A stretch of DNA of 64,000 nucleotides from Lingula anatina (Eukaryota; Brachiopoda; Lingulata; Lingulida; Lingulidae): positions 214,926-278,925 of the forward strand of contig NW_019773670.1 of NCBI RefSeq assembly GCF_001039355.2, written 5' to 3'. Made by a program: the position numbers and the translations under genes. Shown piece after piece: positions 51,601 through 61,200 of the stretch (within the stretch, counting starts at the first letter, position 1; every line of letters begins with the position of its first letter). The notes beneath the pieces are model-generated. The model was not told the DNA's origin, searched no databases, and saw only the letters and a list, made by a program, of their open reading frames with translations.

Positions 51601-54600
51601 AATAGATTTTAACCCTTGAAGAGGAACTAACACTAACAGCAATAAAATATGTAAGGTTCAAATCCCAACAAGTATAAAAAGATGAAGTAAATTGTCTGCA
51701 ATGGCATCATATATAGGAGAGGACAGCAGGAGCTTTAAGTCACCAAGTACCTTTACATATTTCAGATGATCAATCTCATTCAGAACGGGTGTGTACCTAA
51801 ACCAAATCACAGTCTCATTGACAATAGTCAAACAACTATGTCACATATATGCCCCCCCCTCCTCCTTCCTACAACTGTGTGTTATAGTATCTTATCATCT
51901 GGTTCAATGATGGTGTCAGTTCAGCTTCATTCTAGCATTTAAGTTAGACCAGTTTTTAATGCGCCTTCAGACCATCCTCACAGATGAGTCAGGTAAATCA
52001 CCCATCTGTATCATGCTCAAAACAACCCATTATCAGACAGTCCATTATCCTTTGTGCTGTTTGTACATCACTTTTGTTAGATGGTCATACTAGAAATAAA
52101 CAAATGAAACTAAAAGCCAGTTAGACCAAGGATAATAAAGGGTGGGGGTACCTGGACTCAGTCCAAATTTAAGCCTAAGGCAAAATATATTCCAATTTGG
52201 CCAAAAATGTAAAATATTTTACTAATAATTTTTATCTGATCTGTCTAAATCCATCCAACAGTTTGGCTAAAACAAATCTTATCCAAGAGTGAGTATGTGT
52301 GGAGTACTTCTTTCAAGCTGAACTAATGTCTTTAGGCAAAGAGGAAGTTTTCAGTTTTTCACAGAGCTTTCAATAAATTTTGGAATTAAGTATGTAGGTA
52401 TGTACCTGGCATTTGTGATCAAAATAAATCCCACAGCCACAGAGACCATGGAAGGCTCACTGCTCACTATCACTGAAACCTGACATAAGCAGATGAAATT
52501 CTCTTTGACTTAGACTGGGTTCCCAACTTCCCATACTTAGATCGATCCATCTTGATCGACCTAACTTCCTGGGGATTCATGTAAAATTGCTATCAGCTCA
52601 AGAGGCTTAAATGTCTGTCACACCTACCGAATCAGCTAGGGGTAAAGATAATTACCCCCTAACAGCTTTATTAGGCGTGACATACATTTAAGCCAGTTAG
52701 TTTGATAGCAATTTAGTGAGACTCCCCAGGAAGATATATCGATCCAAATATCTGTGGGAATAGTCCCTTAGTTTCTTATTACATTTATATATATATATTT
52801 ATAGGAAGTAAGCACATTTCCTCACAGTCCTCAGCAACCACTTAGACTTTGCCCCAGCACTCAACACAAACACACATTTTATTGGCCTAAAAAGCTTTGC
52901 ACTAGTAAGCCTTTTCTCAAATGAAAGTGTTCACATCTAAATTTGAGGACAAGTTTTTTTTTTAAACCAAACTGGCATTACTGATAATACTCATTAGTAC
53001 CCATGTCCCTATTTGGACTTCAGCATTCATTGTTTAGGTTTCAGAAAAAAAATTGTGAATTCAGAATCAGACTGTCTCCACTTTGTCATTAAGTTTTTCA
53101 CGTGATCAGAGTCTTTTCAGCTTAGTGCACCAAATCAATGGCAGATCAAATCATCATACTGCATAAGAACACTTTTAACAAGTTCAGAAGTGATACAAAG
53201 CTGATATTACATTTACAGAAAAGTTTAAATATGGGTTTTGTTGGATTTTGAAAGTGATGGTGAGGAATTTTTGGCAGGAGTTTTTATAACTCTGTCAAAC
53301 AATAAGGGCACCTTGGCAGTTATTCAGTTTAAATGTCAATCTGCTACCTTTAAACTATATTTCCAGTCCTACACTTACAGACACAATATATCTAGCTTGC
53401 CAAATAAAATTTCATATTCCATATCCCCTCATGCCAGCATGCACACATTTACCACAAAGTCTGAAATTGACAATTTTACAATTTCCTGCAGTGCATGTAT
53501 ACAAGAGATGCAGAGTTCCTCTAGGGCAAACTATTATTCAGGACAGCATCACCTTACATAAATCTAGGGTCCAAAGACTATGTGCTCATGCCAAACATAC
53601 ATGTAAATAGCTAGGGTAGAATTAAATGAAGAAATCAGCTGGTTAAATTATAACTTAAACTAGAAAACCATCAAACTTTAGATTTTTAAATAATGATATC
53701 CACTTTCATTCAACTCGTATCTTTTTATAACAACAATTATGCCTAAAAATTAGATGGATCTTATTTCGTACATATATTTTCAAGAACCCTCAATATTGCC
53801 ATTACCTGGCCCTGAATGAAAGGGTCATGGCATGGACCTTATCTTATCAACTGTACTACTCACTGTACATAAACATGTAATCCTATCTCAGGACTGTAAG
53901 TGCAACCAAATATTGCACTCTATAACCTACCACAAACGTTAATTTGAAACAAATAAGTGAATTTATAACAGTTTTCAGTTTTTCACTATGAGACATCCCC
54001 CTCCCCTGCCCAATTGACTCGAGACTTGTGAGGTCCAATGGAGAAAAGGACCTGAATATTCCATTCTGATCATATATATCTTGTAAGGCTTTCTAGGGGC
54101 AAGTACTTACTAGTATGGTTAACATCCTAAATATGTGCTATATTTCATTTCTCTCTGGAGCTAATGTATGGTATCAGGAAGATGTTAAATATAGCATGAT
54201 GCCAGTGTGCCAGATGGAATGCAAATTAATCAATCAGGAGGAGTTGGTCATTTCTGTAGGGTGAAGCCTAAACATTTTCGCTGCAATAACTATTTCATGG
54301 ATTTATCTAGAGTGCATTTCTCTACTTTAAGATATAAAAGCCATAGCAATGGGAATGATATCATTCACCACATCCAATACTGTATAATGAGAAATTCCAT
54401 TTGTTAATACTTATAATATCAATTTTACTCATAAAATTCATCTCAGAGGACCATTACAAATGCATCGTTAGATCCAAGCTACTGAAGGAACTTCCCAGCT
54501 AGATTTCCAAGTCTGACAAGCCATGTACTAATAGTCAATGTATCAGCCTAAAGGTTGTTTGAACAGAAAACAGCATGCTTTCAGTGCACCATTGTACAAC

Positions 54601-57600
54601 ATACATCACATCTGCAAACTATGTAAATACTGTCTCATAGTAGACGCAGGAGAAAAAACAGTGCACACCCTCTACAGGCATAAGCTGTTATGGACCTATT
54701 CATTTAATAATGGAATCAGTATTGAGGTCCTAAAAAGATTTATGTAAGACCCTAGAATGCCTAATGGACCATTCCCAGACCCTATCATACCAACTAAGGA
54801 TTGATCGATCTCCAAGGGGATTCTCACTAAATACTAGTAGCAAACAACTTAAGCAGCTTAGATGTCTGTCATGCCAACTGGAGCTAGGGAGTAATTAATT
54901 ATCATTGAGCAGCTTCAGTAGGAGTGCCAGACATATAAGTGGCTTAAGTTGAAAGCAACTGAGCGAGAAACCCCTCACAGATGGATTGATCCTGACAGAT
55001 CGATCTAGGTATAGGAACCCAGTCTAAGAAGGTGTAATCTAATGCCCTAGGATGTTCACAACAACTTAACAACAGGTGATAAATTGAACCTGTAACACAT
55101 TTGGTATGGTTCTTATCTGTCTAATTAAGTTCACTACCTGACATTAACACTATTTACTTAGTTTGTTAAATCACACACTTGACAGAGGGCTCTAGAAAAC
55201 ACAGTGCAAAAGGTTGTCAACATTTCTGCATCTCTCCCTCTACAAAAGAAGAAGGATATATCTTAATGTCTCTGGTAGTTTCCATTCCTTATACAGTGTA
55301 TCACATTGTATGCATTGCTTTTTTTTTTCAAACTGGACTATTTAACAATTAGAGAATGATTGCTGCTAAACAAGTATATGTGTGGGAGTAAATTTCTACA
55401 TCAAGTCAATGTCACCGCTGATAACCATTTTAACACTCGAATGTGCCACTAACTTCCTTTCTAGTAGTTGTAAAACTATTACCATTGAAGATGGCACACC
55501 TTTCATACAATGAAAAGAGAAGATTGTGAGTTTCAGGTTGTGATGACCAAAAAAAAAAGGTTAAAATCACAAAAAGAAGCTATTTATTTATCAAGTTTGT
55601 TCTACTAATTCTCTCTGTGTGCTGTTAAACTGGCAAAACCCTATGTCACACCCTCGGCAGAAGTCAGTTAGCAATGGCCATCTGAACAAAGCTCAATCTG
55701 CACCTGGTATTATATTATATTATAAAGGTATGCACTTTTTTGCTGACTTTGGTCAATATCATATATATATGCCTAACTGCTGTTACAGATGCATGCCAAA
55801 CTTTGTATGAATAACTAAATCACGTCAACCACAAAAGAGGTAACATTCAGTGCTTGAAATAACTGCCAGCCAAAAACCACAGATTTTCCAGCCACAGATT
55901 TTCCAGTGGGACCCGTTTAATATGCATCATATTGGCCCAAAGGTATAATATCATATTATGCCCTAATGTGCCATACCTTTGACTTTGTGTCAAATAACTA
56001 AGTTTTTTCCCCAAGTAAAGTATAATTATACAATATGATCAATATATGTTGGGAACAGTAACAGTTCTTAAATTGTTAATAATACTTGAAATTTATTGGC
56101 TCAGTTGACCAGTAAAAAAAATATAAGTACTTTACACTGTTATTACTTACCTGTATGGCGACCAGAACTGGCGTTCCTACTAGTATAGCATCCAGTAATG
56201 TGTGGCGTAACCATCTCCCAAATGGACCTAGTTTATCTGAAAATAATCATAATTATCTTAAAAGGCTTATCAATGCAATTTCTGCTCTGCTTATGATTAC
56301 ATTTTCTTCTTGCTTTTTTGATAAAAGCCATGAAAATAAAAAGACAGTATGACTAGGAATAGACAAAAAGGGCAAAGAGATTTCGTGGTCCAAAGATATT
56401 CAACACTCTCAAGATGTATGGGTCTTCTGTATATGTATAGCCTTGACTTGCATCTTGGCTATAATTGTGTTTGCTTGCTTATGTTACTAGTACAGCCTTC
56501 ATGCTGAATCACATAAATAATACACTATTTTCATATAAGAAGTTAAAAAGGACAATTAAAAAAAGTCATTTGATCATCAAAGTCCTTTCATAAAGGGTCA
56601 ATACACGAACCCTTGGTGAATCTTGTTAAGTCTCCTAAAAGTGAAATTCTATTTTACCATGCAATAAATTTAGCTTTTAAAATAAGAAAACAAAAACAAA
56701 AACAGTGACTAACAACATCAACCACTGCAAGATTACTAATCATGCCACATTACTAAATGTGGCAATAATTTTCAATATCATAACAAAAGTAAAAGAGAAA
56801 ATTCAATTGATTAGTTGAATTTTGCTCTGGTTTAAAAAAAATCCCTTTCATCTTTTCCCGTCATTCTCATCCCTGCCCATAAATTTTTAATGACCGTGTC
56901 TCTTTCTACTGACGCATAAAAAATGTACTAGTAAATACACTTTCTATACATGTTTCTCTTCTTAATTCATCATAACATAATAATAATTACAATTATAATC
57001 ATAAACAATGCAGCATCAAATTGATAATATATTGACAGGTACCAAGACTATGCTATCCACTATGAAATGTCCAGATAAAACAGCTGCCATCTTAATCTGT
57101 CACAACGTCATGTGCAAAGTGCAATCAAATAAAAAAAATTACAAATATTTATGCGAAGTCAATTATGTTGAGCATTTAAAGCCGCTGGGGAAAGCTCATT
57201 GTTAAAATGACTCTACGGCACTGACTCATTAATGAAGTACCCAGCCCACAAATATTCAAATTACTCCCAACTCCCTTCGAAAGTACTGTAAAACATTTGT
57301 TTTTAGAATTATCAACATGACTAGATTAAATAAGTCAAGTTAAATAATGCACACTAGGGTCAATAGTGACGGCTGTACAGTGGCAGTAGCAACGTATGAA
57401 TAATAAGTACTATTATATCACGTTCAATGAAGCGTAATGAAGGAACACATTCACAGTCGAATTATTGAATTGAAATCGTCGCCGTTAGAAATGGGCCATT
57501 CAATGTTTACTACCCTTTACTCAAGACGAGATTTGTTTCACCTCAGGCAATCCCTAAAAGTCGCTGGCCTGCCGGTTGATTCGGTTGTTTTTAACCGTCA

Positions 57601-57860
57601 CAACTGCTAAACTCAAATAAGTCTGATTATATATAATGATAGATTACACTGGACATGGGCGCTGAAGTTCAGACCGGAGAAACTGAAGGCTGGTTTACTA
57701 CGGTGTTTCAAGTGAAAATATTTAAACTGTTTCAATTATCATAAAGTTACTTACCTATAGGAGCTGGGTATACACCATTAAATCTCCTCCGCTGCATTGG
57801 GACCGAGCTATCTGATTTTTTCCGCCCCTCATGCTCGGCCCCGTCTTCGTTCATCTCCAT
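32729..57860 (-). CDS. SGPP: Sphingosine-1-phosphate phosphatase-like PAP2 enzyme (complete, 11 exons)
   Basis: Exons from the 5' end: 57860-57755, 56236-56151, 46078-45984, 42026-41951, 36194-36130, 35571-35447, 34922-34773, 34554-34469, 34115-33965, 33622-33450, 32968-32729. All join in phase to give 450 residues. The start is the first ATG after an upstream in-frame TAA. The family dephosphorylates S1P and dihydro-S1P at the ER membrane, feeding ceramide synthesis. The three lipid-phosphatase motifs are intact: KNLLRLPRP (121-129, split between exons 4 and 5), PSLHS (146-150, H149) and SRFYLGVHSPAD (192-203, with R193, H199 and D203). Hydrophobic segments fit a multipass protein. A Lys/Glu-rich stretch (KKTSEIKKKDAKEEEDDE) precedes the last hydrophobic segment. 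Spacing RP-HPPVQV...MPS-H resembles animal SGPP1/2, but a relation to fungal and plant long-chain-base phosphatases is not excluded. Confidence 0.93.
35264..35446. repeat. Decaying 60-bp tandem copies of the exon 6 end
   Basis: The last part of phosphatase exon 6 with its splice donor is repeated in the intron. The copy at 35387-35446 is nearly identical to the exon copy at 35447-35506, with a period of exactly 60. Weaker copies can be traced at about 35327-35386 and 35264-35326. The first copy is open in frame and ends in its own GTAAAT donor. Confidence 0.85.
37730..37978. mobile_element. Foldback MITE, copy in repeat 1
   Basis: 249 bp, flanked on both sides by ATT. Left end GGGACCATTCCCA; right end (reverse complement) GACTTGGTTTCC. 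The two halves are reverse complements over most of their length, with CCCTGGGGAGTCT, ACTAAATTGCT and AAATGTCTGTCA appearing in both arms, so the element folds into one long hairpin. No coding capacity. Confidence 0.8.
39187..39233 (-). pseudogene. Truncated duplicate of phosphatase exon 4
   Basis: Matches the 3' part of exon 4 (the LYMSTGFYLASVGK region) with its GTATGT donor. It lacks the first part of the exon and its acceptor, and has one extra base that shifts the frame. It cannot act as a substitute exon. It ends at the n at 39234, so it may be an assembly product. Confidence 0.8.
39237..41996. repeat. 2.8-kb direct repeat, copy 2
   Basis: Second copy of the repeat at 36434-39233. It carries the intact phosphatase exon 4 (41951-42026), which extends past the repeat edge. 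It also carries its own (GT)23, (ATT)n and 249-bp foldback MITE. Confidence 0.9.
40496..40744. mobile_element. Foldback MITE, copy in repeat 2
   Basis: Same insertion, length and ATT flanks as 37730-37978. It is a duplicate created with the 2.8-kb repeat, not an independent transposition. Confidence 0.8.
42027..45022 (-). other. Left part of phosphatase intron 3
   Basis: Holds homopolymers and G-rich runs at 42137-42150, 42443-42478 and 42535-42558 (A), plus a T run near 43850-43866. No exon joins the phosphatase frame here. The open frames are low-complexity or random in appearance. Confidence 0.6.
45023..45414. repeat. Large foldback element with about 160-bp arms
   Basis: The left arm at about 45023-45180 and right arm at about 45255-45414 are reverse complements. 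Shared blocks include TTTGCCTGCTTTGACAGGAA, CACATAACCAGACAGAGAGG, ACTGAAGCCATCTCTACAGC and GATCAAATATG. Arm identity is high with a few substitutions. It lies in phosphatase intron 3. Confidence 0.85.
45437..45611. mobile_element. Foldback MITE with GACTAGCTAGTCC arms
   Basis: Left end GGCCCCATTTAGAATAAAGG, right end reverse complement GGGTCCATTCAGAATAGGGG. Both arms continue through GGACTAGCTAGTCC and GGTCAAATATGG. About 175 bp. The flanks are ATA on the left and TAA on the right, so a clean target duplication is not shown. Confidence 0.75.
45605..45770. mobile_element. Third hairpin unit beside the foldback cluster
   Basis: A further inverted unit shares GATCAAATATGG in both arms with the two preceding elements and abuts the right end of 45437-45611. 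It is more diverged, so its borders are approximate. Confidence 0.55.
46379..46591. mobile_element. Foldback MITE in phosphatase intron 2
   Basis: 213 bp, with TAA at both flanks. It shares CCTGGGGA, ATAGCTGTCAG, ACATTTAAGCCAGCT and AGTGAGACTCCCC blocks with the 249-bp element at 37730, and folds on itself. The centre is diverged (CGAGCGCGCACT). Confidence 0.75.
50321..50545. repeat. C-rich minisatellite, period about 118
   Basis: Two rounds of TATACATTTTGGA, then CCCCTCTCCCCCACCCACACCC, then ACAACCATATTA, then TATACAATCTAG are visible. Within each round there is a half-period of about 59 bases. C runs alternate with AT-rich blocks. Confidence 0.8.
52513..52767. mobile_element. Foldback MITE, best-preserved independent copy
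   Basis: 255 bp, with TTA directly outside each end. Left end GACTGGGTTCCCA, right end reverse complement GGGACTATTCCCA. The orientation is inverted relative to the copy at 37730. Both arms contain AAATTGCTATCA and GGCTTAAATGTCTGTCA-type blocks. Confidence 0.8.
54765..55024. mobile_element. Foldback MITE, diverged copy
   Basis: 260 bp, with TAA at both flanks. Left end TGGACCATTCCCAGACC, right end reverse complement GACTGGGTTCCTATACC. The interior keeps the hairpin layout (GATCGATC near both ends, TTAGATGTCTGTCATGCC in one arm) but is more diverged than the other copies. Confidence 0.75.
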
Positions 57861-58235
57861 GTTTCCGACAGCTAATATTCGTCGATTAGTTTCGAACAAA
57901 CTCTGACAAAGATTCTCATATGTAACCTTTTAAGGGTAATGACAAACTTCTATACACACTCCGTTTCGCATAAACACTAGCAGATTGTTCAAAAGTATGA
58001 GTGGGTCATTTCCTATTTCATGAGAAGTGAAAAAATTTAACGAAATGTGCCGGTCTGCTGCAGCGTGACTAACTCTGTAAGGCCAAAGGTCAGTAAAACG
58101 AGGTCGGTGAATCATGTGATTTCGTGGGGGTTAGGAATATTCGTCTGCTTTATGCAATAATGTGACCGCTTGATACAGCGTTATCTACCCAATGACACTC
58201 AATACGTCCTCGGATATACTGATAGAAGAAGAAGG
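57861..58235. promoter_or_regulatory. Probable bidirectional promoter, phosphatase / CD36-family gene
   Basis: The minus-strand ATG at 57860 and plus-strand ATG at 58236 are only 375 bp apart. Both have upstream in-frame stops inside this interval, so both transcription starts probably lie within it. No convincing TATA box was seen. Confidence 0.55.
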
Positions 58236-61200
58236 ATGGCCTTTTCTGCTGTCTGTAAGCTATGGACGTTTGCTATAATAGGACTGGTACTTCTCGGGAT
58301 TGGAATCGGTTCAATATTTGTCATCAATTCAGTGATCCGCGATGAAATAAACAAGGTACTTTTTAATATCAGACTGTCAGTGTCACTGTCACGAGTTAAA
58401 ATCTTGGAAAGTGCATGCTTCTTGTGGTGATATGATCTTTGAAACCTGGGATTTTGGCATGGTAGTCCGAGCAAAAGGACTAATGGAATAATGGGAATAA
58501 TGGAAATGTACATTACTAGTACATATGTACTTTCCCTGGTATCTAAAAGTTACATGTACAAGTTACATGCAAAGTTTTAAGTTACCATGTAAAAGGCCGT
58601 ATGTTATTAATTCATGCAGTTTGCTCCCAAACTTTCCAAACCAGTTTATTTGAATAGCAGAGACATAAATCAAAGTCGCTATTAATTTTGATGAACATAA
58701 GAAATTAAAGATTTATATTGTGGGGGAATACTGCTAAAGTACCCAAACTTATTTAATTGATAAATATTTGAAGTTTGATTTTTAATGATTTGCTGAATGA
58801 CTTTGATCAATTGTTGCAATTTATTTACTGATTTTTCTGTGATCAATCTGAAATGAACTTGGCTCTCATTATATTTAATGGGCTTGAAGTTTCTTGTAAA
58901 AATTAACAGCTAAAATTATTGCCAAACTGATTTATTTGAAAAGCAGAGACATTGATTAAATACCATTATAATAATTATGAATGATCTAAAAAGGTAAATA
59001 ACTTAAATATTATCAGCATATGTTAACAATGATTTAGAGTTTTTATTGGATAAAATTCAATTATCCATTAGTATTATCTTTCATTACTTTCTAAGATGGA
59101 GCATTATACAGAGTACTTTCCTTTTCTCTTCTACTTAAATACAGACCAAAATACATAAAATCTCAAATTACCAGTGCCCAGATGCTTCACTTCTAAGTAT
59201 AGTTGACAGTTAGTGATTGGTAATGAATAAGTAAACGATTCCTAAAACTGATCACATTTATTACTGTTTTCAGCAAGTGGTTTTGACTGCAGATTCAGAA
59301 ACCTACAGTGCCTGGGTTAATCCTCCAGCAGAAGTTTACCTCCAGTTCTGGGTTTTCCATGTGGAGAATCCATATGAGATTGTTCACCGTGGGGACAAAC
59401 CAGCTTTGAAAGAGAAAGGCCCCTACTCATACAGGTTCATAGTCACTTAAGTAAAACTAATTAGCTTAAAATAATTTACAGTAAATATATGGTATCTGTC
59501 TGATATTTTTAAACATCTTGTTTTTTATGTCTCAGCAGAGTCTAAGACTGACTACCATTAATATCTATAGGAAAATGTATTCATTTGTGTTGACTGTAGT
59601 ACTATCCAAATGGTAGTACAAAAATGAACCACTTTTTATTGTTTTGGTGTTTCGACTAATATTTTATGTTTAACATGTACATTATATTCTTGCTGTACAT
59701 GGCAGAAGGCCTGTTTTATAGATTTGGCAATTAAGCATGCATTTGAAGTTTTCTTGTTTTACAATTTTGTTCATTTCACACTTTCACGGTTGTATTTAAT
59801 GGTGTGTTAAACATTTATGTATATATCTAATGTATGCAAGATACAGCCATTATTTTGAGCATGTTGTCTTACACAGTGAATTAAGTAGCCAATGTATTTA
59901 ATTTATATTTTATGTAAAATATTTTCATTTAGGGAAGTAAAAACAAAAGAGGATGTGAAATTCCATGATAATGGCACAGTGACATACAGAGAAACAAGGA
60001 CTATGTATTTTGATCCAGACACGTCTAGAGGAAGTCAAGATGAAGTGCTGACAGTTGTTAACCTTCCATATGTTGTAGGTTGACCAAGATGAAGAAAGAA
60101 ACATGTTTTCATTTTGCTCTGCTTAAAATCTTTTGATGAGTAGTTGCTTTCCTTTATATTTACTTTGAGTGCAACATTCAAGTTTTTACTTCTAAATTAT
60201 TATTTAAAAAAATGTTGTGTAATGGATTAGTTGCTTTCCACTTACACAATTAGGGCTATGTTTTTTTCCTAATTTCTACGCAATTTTTGGTAGCTTTTAA
60301 AGTACCATCACGGACTTGTGTGTGTCATTTATTGTTTTGTTATTGTTTATGTTTGAACTTTAAGTCAGGTACATAATAATTACATCTCTTTCAGACGGTA
60401 GCCACCCTGCTCAGGTTTGAGTATGACATTATCAAGGATTTGGTCCAGGACATCTTAAAAGCTACCAATGAGACACTGTTCATAAAGCTGTCTCCAAGGC
60501 AGCTGATTTGGGGCTATGAAGATACTCTTCTTAAAGATATAAAAATGGGATTGAAAAAATATTTCAATTTCACTCTTCCTTTAGATGATACCATTGGTTT
60601 GTTTTATAAGGTAGGATGTTCCCTTAGTCAAATTCTGGACTTATTTGAAGTAGCATTGGTTTTTATGTTGAATTTCTGACAGTTCATTTACGTAAACTTT
60701 ATTCTTGGTTATGGATTCATGAATACAGTAAATGAATATAGCATGCATATAAATGCACACTAAAAGTAATTAATTTTCTAAATACAGGTTGTTAATGTTA
60801 AGTATAACTGTGCCTGTAGTTTGATTCATTTCTTTTTTTAGCAAAATGGATCTGATGATGGAGTTTATAATATCTACACTGGAAAAACGGATCCTTCTTT
60901 ATTTAATACTATCAATTTATGGAATTATTCAAGGTAGGTATTGCATGATTGAGTTGTCCATTTTGTCATTTTCCATTTAAATATCTAAAGTGACCCATAG
61001 TATCTCAGGAAATAAGTTAAATCAGTTGTTTGTAAATGGAGTTGCTCATATTTTGTCAATATATACATCTTCTCTCTCTATGGTGCCATGTGATTCAGAT
61101 GTTGGCTGTTACACCGTGCCTCCATCTGCCTTTTTCTACTTCATGTCGCAATATATAATATATACATATCACTGGTTTCCCTGATCTCTGCAAGACTACT

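Larger units (their letters stand above)
46592..56150 (-). other. Right part of 9.9-kb phosphatase intron 2
   Basis: Apart from the MITEs at 52513 and 54765, it holds a T run (49113-49134), a C run (49505-49520) and a C-rich minisatellite (50321-50545). No exon or RNA gene was recognised. Confidence 0.6.

Noticed and set aside
53238-53561. 107-residue plus-strand open frame in phosphatase intron 2
   Set aside because: The translation has no recognisable motif and there are no supporting splice partners.
58170-58235. Longer CD36-family N-terminus from an upstream TTG
   Set aside because: An in-frame TAA lies just upstream and the first in-frame ATG is 58236, which gives the expected short cytosolic tail before the membrane helix.
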